From Paludibacter sp. (lineage in GTDB: Bacteria; Bacteroidota; Bacteroidia; Bacteroidales; Paludibacteraceae), in the NCBI RefSeq assembly GCF_009712605.1, contig NZ_WASO01000004.1, forward strand, positions 21,565 through 85,564: DNA of 64,000 bases, given 5' to 3'. A model generated the notes under the pieces. That model saw only the letters and a program-made list of their open reading frames with translations, ran no database searches and was not told the origin of the DNA. Below, in pieces: positions 59,518 through 64,000 of the stretch (position 1 is its first letter; each line of letters opens with the position of its first letter). A program made the position numbers and the translations under genes.

Positions 59518-62175
59518 CTAAAAACTATATGTCAATGACAGTTTTGATGTTCTTCCTGTTATTGAGCGTGCACGCATATAATTTGTAGAATTATTGACAA
59601 AGGTGGTACTTTCAGCTTCAGTTAAGCCCATTGTATTGAACAGGTTGTTTACATTTGCACTAAGCACTAAGCCTTTTGTAATATTGTAACTTGCAAAAGC
59701 ATTCACGTACACATATCCGGGCAATACAATTTTATTGTCGTTTTGCGAGAAAACATTCGTCGTCCCTATAAAGCTCAATCCGAGGTCCACTTTACCGAAA
59801 GAATAAGATGGATTGAAATTATACATTACTAATGGCACACGACGAGGCGTTTTGCCAACTTCTGTTGCATCAAGACTTTCAAGAATTTTCGCTTTTGTAA
59901 AAACAGCTCCGGCAGTAGCTGTAAAGTTACTCAAATGAGTAGATGCTTCTAATTCTGCGCCATAAGACTCAAACTTCATAAGATAAATCTTGTTTTCGGT
60001 CACATCGGCGTTTTGCTCATTGATATTTGAGTAAAAAGGAGTAAACATCAGGGCAAATTTAGGAGAGTTATATTTAAATCCACCTTCAACCTGAGTTACC
60101 ATATCGGCTTCCAAGCCCGACATTGTTTTGCCCTCTGAAGTAATAAATGACGAATATAATAAGCGATCGGCATTAGCCCTGCCACCTCTGCTTACTCTCC
60201 CATAAAGAGCTTTATTGTTATCAATTTTGTAGTTAGCACCTAATGAGTATGATAAATAGCCATAATTATAATTGACTGCATAAGGGTGTGTATTGTCAAC
60301 AACCTGAGATTTTGCTTCCACCGGAGAAATGACGCCATCACTATTTACATCGATTGCAGCCGTTTTATTCTTGAGATAATATCCATCAGCCTTCCCAAAA
60401 TCGTACCGGATACTGGCATCGATGTTTATTTTGTCATTCACATTGATTCCGATGTTAGCGTATGGAGCATTAATTTTATACATCATATCATATTTACGTC
60501 CCAGTCCCCATTGCCCATAACTTGTAACACCATTTTCTGTATAGTACGAACCATCAGCACTGGCAACATTCACTAATTTAGGACTGCTCGATACATCCGT
60601 AATATATCCTTGCCAATCCCAATACATTGCAATTTGCTGATATGCGTTGTAATATCCAAATGTAAGATTTACCTTGTCAAATTTTTTCGAAAGGTTGAAA
60701 TCGTTGGTAAAATTATTCAAACTATTAATGTCCACATCAAATGAAGCTACTTCTTGTAATAAGCCATTCCCGTTTAACCCTGATAATTGAGCAGCCGATA
60801 ATGTTTTTCCGGCATTGACCCCATTAGCGTAACTAAATTTATAACCCGGGGCATAAGCCGAACCAAGAATATCCTTTGCAATAACGTCGGCCGAACCAAT
60901 TGTACCTGTTGGAAACAGTGTTCTGAAAGAACCGCTTGTAAGAGCCAATCTATTCTTGTTTACGATTCTCCATCCTTCGCCAATATCGAAAGAGAATTCA
61001 GTTCCAATAGCATTCGATACCGGATGCATTCCGTCGGATATATTTGTTGTGCGAGGATTACCATTCGCATCAATTCCCAACATATTAAAGAATTCCGAAT
61101 TCTGGTAAGTGGTATTTCTCACATCGGAACCTGCAATAGACTTATAACTCGGATTGGTTCCCGTGCCTGTTGCGGTAAGCGACATTGGCATATATGAAAT
61201 AGCCTTATCATCCAAATGTTTAAGATACACGCGAACGTATCCGTTCTCATATTGTTTAGTAATATTTGCTTTAATCTGACCGCCCATGTTTCCATTAAAA
61301 CCACATGTTCTTGGGCCTTCTCCTTGACGATAAAAACCACCGATATTAAATGAAAATCCATTGCCGATTGGAGCTCCGAAATCAAAATCAGTTCTGAATT
61401 CGTTATAATCAAGACCAGCAGTCATGCCAATTGTGCCACCTGCAGTCGCTCCGTTTTTGCTTATGAAGTTAATGATACCTGCCGGTGAGTTGCTGGCAAA
61501 TGTAGAGGCAGAACCACCCCTGATTGCTTCGATTCTGGCAAGCGTTTGATCCGTACGCAGAAACATGTCGGCATTTCCAAAAGTGATATCGCCGAATTGC
61601 ATTACAGGAAGACCATCTTCGTGTAATTGTAAAAATTTAGAGCCACCCGTAGAAATAGGAATACCGCGCACCGAAATATTTGCATTACCTTCTCCCCCGG
61701 TAGATTCGGAATGAACACCCGGTATTGATTTAAATACTTCAGCAGTATTTATTGCACCAAGCATTTCAAGCGATTTAGGTTTTAAGCTGGTAATTGCCAC
61801 ACTTGATTCCAAAGCCGATTTGGGGTTTACGACTCCGGTAACGACCACTTCGTGCAATCCGATGAGATCTTCCTGCATTGCCAAATCAAGATTTGTTACC
61901 TGATTAGCTACGATAACCACACTTGATTCTACGGGAGAATAACCCACCAAAGAAGTAACAACTGTTTGTTTACCAGCTGCAACGTTGGGAAGTTCAAATT
62001 TGCCATCAAGGTTTACAACGGTACCGATAGTGGTTCCTTTAATTACGATAGTTGCCCCGACTAAACTCTCTTTTGTTTTTTTGTCGACAACCGTTCCTTT
62101 AAGTGTTCCTTTTTGAGCAAACAATGAGAACGAACACACTAAAATGAGTGCAAAGAATAGAATTGTTCTTTTCAT
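59518..62175 (-). CDS. TonB-dependent receptor of the phosphorylase locus
   Basis: 885 residues. Signal peptide (MKRTILFFALILVCSFSLFAQ), CarboxypepD_reg (about 25-105, GTVVDKKTKESLVGATIVIKG), plug (about 115-235: GLHEVVVTGVV, NTAEVFKSIPGVHSES, RIEAIRGGSASTFASNSPAGIINFIS) and barrel ending in GRTSKLSLTYSF. It imports a substrate across the outer membrane. There is no SusD partner, so it resembles the solitary receptors of sucrose (sux) and similar loci. Divergent from the LacI gene, with LacI-type operators in between. Confidence 0.92.
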   Translation of the reverse strand: MKRTILFFALILVCSFSLFAQKGTLKGTVVDKKTKESLVGATIVIKGTTIGTVVNLDGKFELPNVAAGKQTVVTSLVGYSPVESSVVIVANQVTNLDLAMQEDLIGLHEVVVTGVVNPKSALESSVAITSLKPKSLEMLGAINTAEVFKSIPGVHSESTGGEGNANISVRGIPISTGGSKFLQLHEDGLPVMQFGDITFGNADMFLRTDQTLARIEAIRGGSASTFASNSPAGIINFISKNGATAGGTIGMTAGLDYNEFRTDFDFGAPIGNGFSFNIGGFYRQGEGPRTCGFNGNMGGQIKANITKQYENGYVRVYLKHLDDKAISYMPMSLTATGTGTNPSYKSIAGSDVRNTTYQNSEFFNMLGIDANGNPRTTNISDGMHPVSNAIGTEFSFDIGEGWRIVNKNRLALTSGSFRTLFPTGTIGSADVIAKDILGSAYAPGYKFSYANGVNAGKTLSAAQLSGLNGNGLLQEVASFDVDINSLNNFTNDFNLSKKFDKVNLTFGYYNAYQQIAMYWDWQGYITDVSSSPKLVNVASADGSYYTENGVTSYGQWGLGRKYDMMYKINAPYANIGINVNDKINIDASIRYDFGKADGYYLKNKTAAIDVNSDGVISPVEAKSQVVDNTHPYAVNYNYGYLSYSLGANYKIDNNKALYGRVSRGGRANADRLLYSSFITSEGKTMSGLEADMVTQVEGGFKYNSPKFALMFTPFYSNINEQNADVTENKIYLMKFESYGAELEASTHLSNFTATAGAVFTKAKILESLDATEVGKTPRRVPLVMYNFNPSYSFGKVDLGLSFIGTTNVFSQNDNKIVLPGYVYVNAFASYNITKGLVLSANVNNLFNTMGLTEAESTTFVNNSTNYMRARSITGRTSKLSLTYSF

Positions 62176-62238
62176 GGAATAAATTTAATTTGAGAATTAA
62201 TAAAAGGTTTTTGTCTCTTTGAAAGGATAATAATGCGA

Positions 62239-62269
62239 CAAATATAGAGGATCAATTCGCACATAACAA
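62239..62269 (-). promoter_or_regulatory. Promoter of the TonB-dependent receptor gene
   Basis: caaatata at 62239-62246 (minus TATATTTG) is an exact -7 box with TTG (minus) at 62267-62269, spacer 20, which is the spacing expected in Bacteroidetes. It lies 63 bp upstream of the start at 62175. Confidence 0.6.
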
Positions 62270-62303
62270 TAGCTATATTCCTGTTTTTCATTAATATACA
62301 ACC

Positions 62304-62327
62304 GCAACCGGTTGTGCAACCGGTTGC
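62304..62327. promoter_or_regulatory. Two abutting LacI-type operators
   Basis: gcaaccggttgt (62304-62315) is followed without a gap by gcaaccggttgc (62316-62327); the second extends to a 14-bp perfect palindrome tgcaaccggttgca (62315-62328). CG-centred palindromes of this form are typical LacI-family sites. They lie 35 bp upstream of the receptor -33 element and about 145 bp upstream of the lacI-like promoter, in the divergent gap. Confidence 0.75.
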
Positions 62328-62472
62328 AATAACTTTCTTTATATATCATTAACCATGAGGCGACTCAAGACATAAATTGCCTCTTTAGTTTTTGTGTTCT
62401 CTCTGCCATCAATTAGCAGGTAACAAGTCGTGTCCTATTATAGTTAGAGTGTCTTTGCATGAATTCTTTTCA

Positions 62473-62480
62473 TATCTTTG
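62473..62480 (+). promoter_or_regulatory. -7 box for the LacI-family gene
   Basis: TATCTTTG matches TAnnTTTG; TTTG at 62454-62457 is a possible -33 element with a short spacer (15). It lies 110 bp upstream of the ATG. Confidence 0.45.
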
Positions 62481-62589
62481 CATAATACGAAACAATAAAG
62501 AATAATACGTTAACGCATTTAACCAGTTAGCGACAAGCACACATTATTAAGCAAGCGGTGATTAAGTAAGCTGTAAAAATAAGGTCATC

Positions 62590-63603
62590 ATGAAAAACAA
62601 TCCGATAACTATAAGCGACATAGCCAAAGTACTGGGGATTTCAAAATCGACAGTAAGCAGGGCTCTTAAAAACCATCCGGATATCAGTCAGGAGACCAAA
62701 GATGCGGTTAGAGGTGTTGCTGAAAATCTAAAGTATATTCCAAATACAGTTGCAGCTTCATTTCGCAATAGAAAGAGTAAGATTGTCGGGCTGATTGTTC
62801 CCCAAATCTCATACTTCTTTTTCCCTTCCTACGTACGTGGAATTGAAGAAGTTGCACACAAACGGGGATATAACCTGTTAATTCTTCAATCAAATGAATC
62901 GTATGAACGGGAAGTTGAAAATCTAAATATCCTGATTGCCAATAATGTAGAAGGAATTTTAGCCTCGGTTTCTCTGGAAACAAAAAATTTCGACCATTTT
63001 CAGCATATTATAGACATTGGGTTACCTATCGTTTTTTTTGATCGGGTTGTGAAGGATATGAATGCGGACACTGTTCTGGTTGATGATGTTACCGGCTCGT
63101 TTAAAGCCGTCAATCGATTACTTGAAGCAGGACGAAAACGAATTGCCATTTGTGTTGGAAATAGAAACCTCTTAATTAGCCAGAACCGGTTGCAGGGTTA
63201 TAAAACGGCTTTAGTGCAGAAAGGAATTCCTGTGGATGAAGAACTGGTTCTTTCTTGCGAAACTCCGGAAGAAACCGAACAGGAAACCTTGAGATTGTTG
63301 AATATGAAGAATCCCCCCGACAGCATTTTTGCAATAAGCGACTTAACCATGACGGGAGTAATGAAAGCAATTTTTCAAAAAAATCTAAAGGTACCTCAAG
63401 ACATTTCGGTTATTGGATTTTGTGAGGAACCCTTTCGATCCATGTACAATCCGCCATTATCTGCCATAGAACCAATGGGGTTCGAAATTGGCAAAAAAGC
63501 TACAGAATTATTATTTGAACGATTAGACGGTCTTACAACCATAAATTCTGACCCTCGAGTAATTTATCTGGATAGCAATCTTATTGAAGGCGGATCGACA
63601 TAG
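62590..63603 (+). CDS. LacI family transcriptional regulator
   Basis: 337 residues. N-terminal helix-turn-helix (about 5-27: ISDIAKVLGISKSTVSRAL) with the hinge helix region YIPNTVAASFR, then the periplasmic-binding-protein-like ligand domain (KIVGLIVPQISYFFFPSYVRGIEE, ADTVLVDDV, RIAICVGN, ISVIGFCEEPFRSMYNPPLSAI). It should bind a sugar or sugar phosphate and control the divergent receptor and the phosphorylase genes through the operators at 62304-62327. Self-regulation is possible since the sites also lie upstream of its own promoter. Confidence 0.95.
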   Translation: MKNNPITISDIAKVLGISKSTVSRALKNHPDISQETKDAVRGVAENLKYIPNTVAASFRNRKSKIVGLIVPQISYFFFPSYVRGIEEVAHKRGYNLLILQSNESYEREVENLNILIANNVEGILASVSLETKNFDHFQHIIDIGLPIVFFDRVVKDMNADTVLVDDVTGSFKAVNRLLEAGRKRIAICVGNRNLLISQNRLQGYKTALVQKGIPVDEELVLSCETPEETEQETLRLLNMKNPPDSIFAISDLTMTGVMKAIFQKNLKVPQDISVIGFCEEPFRSMYNPPLSAIEPMGFEIGKKATELLFERLDGLTTINSDPRVIYLDSNLIEGGST

Positions 63604-63705
63604 CTTATAAGATATTACTGGCGTCTCTTCAACTGTTGCATACAAAATCTCCATCCTTTTTTTTCTTCATGTCTTGTCAACTCTTTAAGAAGGCTATATT
63701 AGACC

Positions 63706-63734
63706 GCAAACGTTGTCTGCCCGCAAACGTTTGC
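63706..63734. promoter_or_regulatory. Second pair of LacI-like half-palindromes downstream of the LacI gene
   Basis: gcaaacgtttgc (63723-63734) is a perfect 12-bp CG-centred palindrome, and gcaaacgttgt (63706-63716) is a near copy 17 bp earlier. The core AACGTT differs from the ACCGGT core at 62304-62327. No gene start follows within the window. Confidence 0.5.
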
Positions 63735-63859
63735 AGTTTCATTAGTGCAAAGAAATCAATTTCAAGGTCGTTTACAACACTTTACACACTACTTTTACGC
63801 CCGATTTATCAAAATACTGTTATTGTTAAAATCCAAAAAGATTCTAACTTTTTGCAAGG

Positions 63860-63894
63860 AGCCAACCCTACGTGACGTAGAGTTGGCTTTTTTG
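63860..63894 (+). terminator. Intrinsic terminator
   Basis: agccaaccctac (63860-63871) and gtagagttggct (63877-63888) pair at 11 of 12 positions and are followed by a T-run. It lies 257 bp after the LacI stop and would end either that transcript or a short RNA starting nearer. Confidence 0.8.
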
Positions 63895-63945
63895 TTTTCA
63901 CTATCCGGTTATGTTATAATCAATAAAAAATCCCGGAACAGATTA

Positions 63946-64000
63946 TGAAGTGACCCCAAAAAGTTAGACAGATTAATACTTATATTCCTTGTAAAAGAGC
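63946..64000. mobile_element. Possible end of an IS3-family insertion sequence (cut by the window)
   Basis: From tgaagtgacccc at 63946, continuing with aaaaagttagacag, the sequence resembles the terminal inverted repeats of IS3-family elements (TG...GACCCCAAAAAGTT.GACA pattern, from memory). No transposase or second end is visible because the window stops at 64000. Confidence 0.35.

Overview
The window looks like a chromosome segment of a Bacteroidetes bacterium, most likely order Bacteroidales. Grounds: two SusC/SusD pairs, two hybrid two-component regulators (HTCS), several TonB-dependent receptors with an N-terminal CarboxypepD_reg-like domain, head-GIN (DUF2807) and DUF5686 proteins, and repeated Bacteroidetes-type -7 boxes (TAnnTTTG) in front of genes. 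The genus cannot be fixed from sequence alone; a Paludibacter/Dysgonomonas-like carbohydrate degrader would fit.

Layout. (1) 1-15.2 kb is a housekeeping/accessory stretch: the 3' tail of an unidentified gene, a YciI-like and a C_GCAxxG_C_C protein, an HXXEE membrane protein, a GNAT acetyltransferase, an ABC-F ATPase with a degenerate second ATPase half, a DEAD-box helicase whose motif II reads DEVD, a secreted EEP phosphatase/nuclease, an outer-membrane receptor, two tandem head-GIN proteins, a DUF5686 outer-membrane protein and YbaK. (2) 15.2-55.2 kb is a large polysaccharide utilisation region. It holds two paralogous HTCS sensors, two SusC/SusD pairs, GH105, GH2, GH35, GH43 subfamily-24-like and LacZ-type GH2 enzymes and two DUF2264 proteins. 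Embedded are galactokinase, a sugar-phosphate nucleotidyltransferase and UDP-glucose 4-epimerase. The enzyme set points to a galactose-rich plant glycan, best guess type II arabinogalactan with uronic-acid caps. Released galactose would be phosphorylated by GalK and passed to UDP-sugars by the nucleotidyltransferase and GalE. A two-gene type III polyketide synthase/methyltransferase operon sits inside this region on the minus strand. (3) 55.3-63.6 kb is a transport and phosphorolysis locus: MFS permease, GH13_18 sucrose-phosphorylase-like enzyme, P-loop kinase, MarR regulator and TonB-dependent receptor on the minus strand, with a divergent LacI regulator. Two abutting LacI-type palindromes lie between receptor and regulator. 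The layout resembles the sux loci of other Gram-negative bacteria, but with a phosphorylase and an extra kinase. (4) The last ~60 bp look like the end of an IS3-family element cut by the window edge.

Several intergenic gaps hold palindromic, probably mobile or REP-like elements. The most striking is a 152-bp block at 1695-1846, in which six abutting inverted repeats are enclosed in a 14-bp terminal inverted repeat that runs into the 3' end of the HXXEE gene. No rRNA, tRNA or CRISPR array was recognised.
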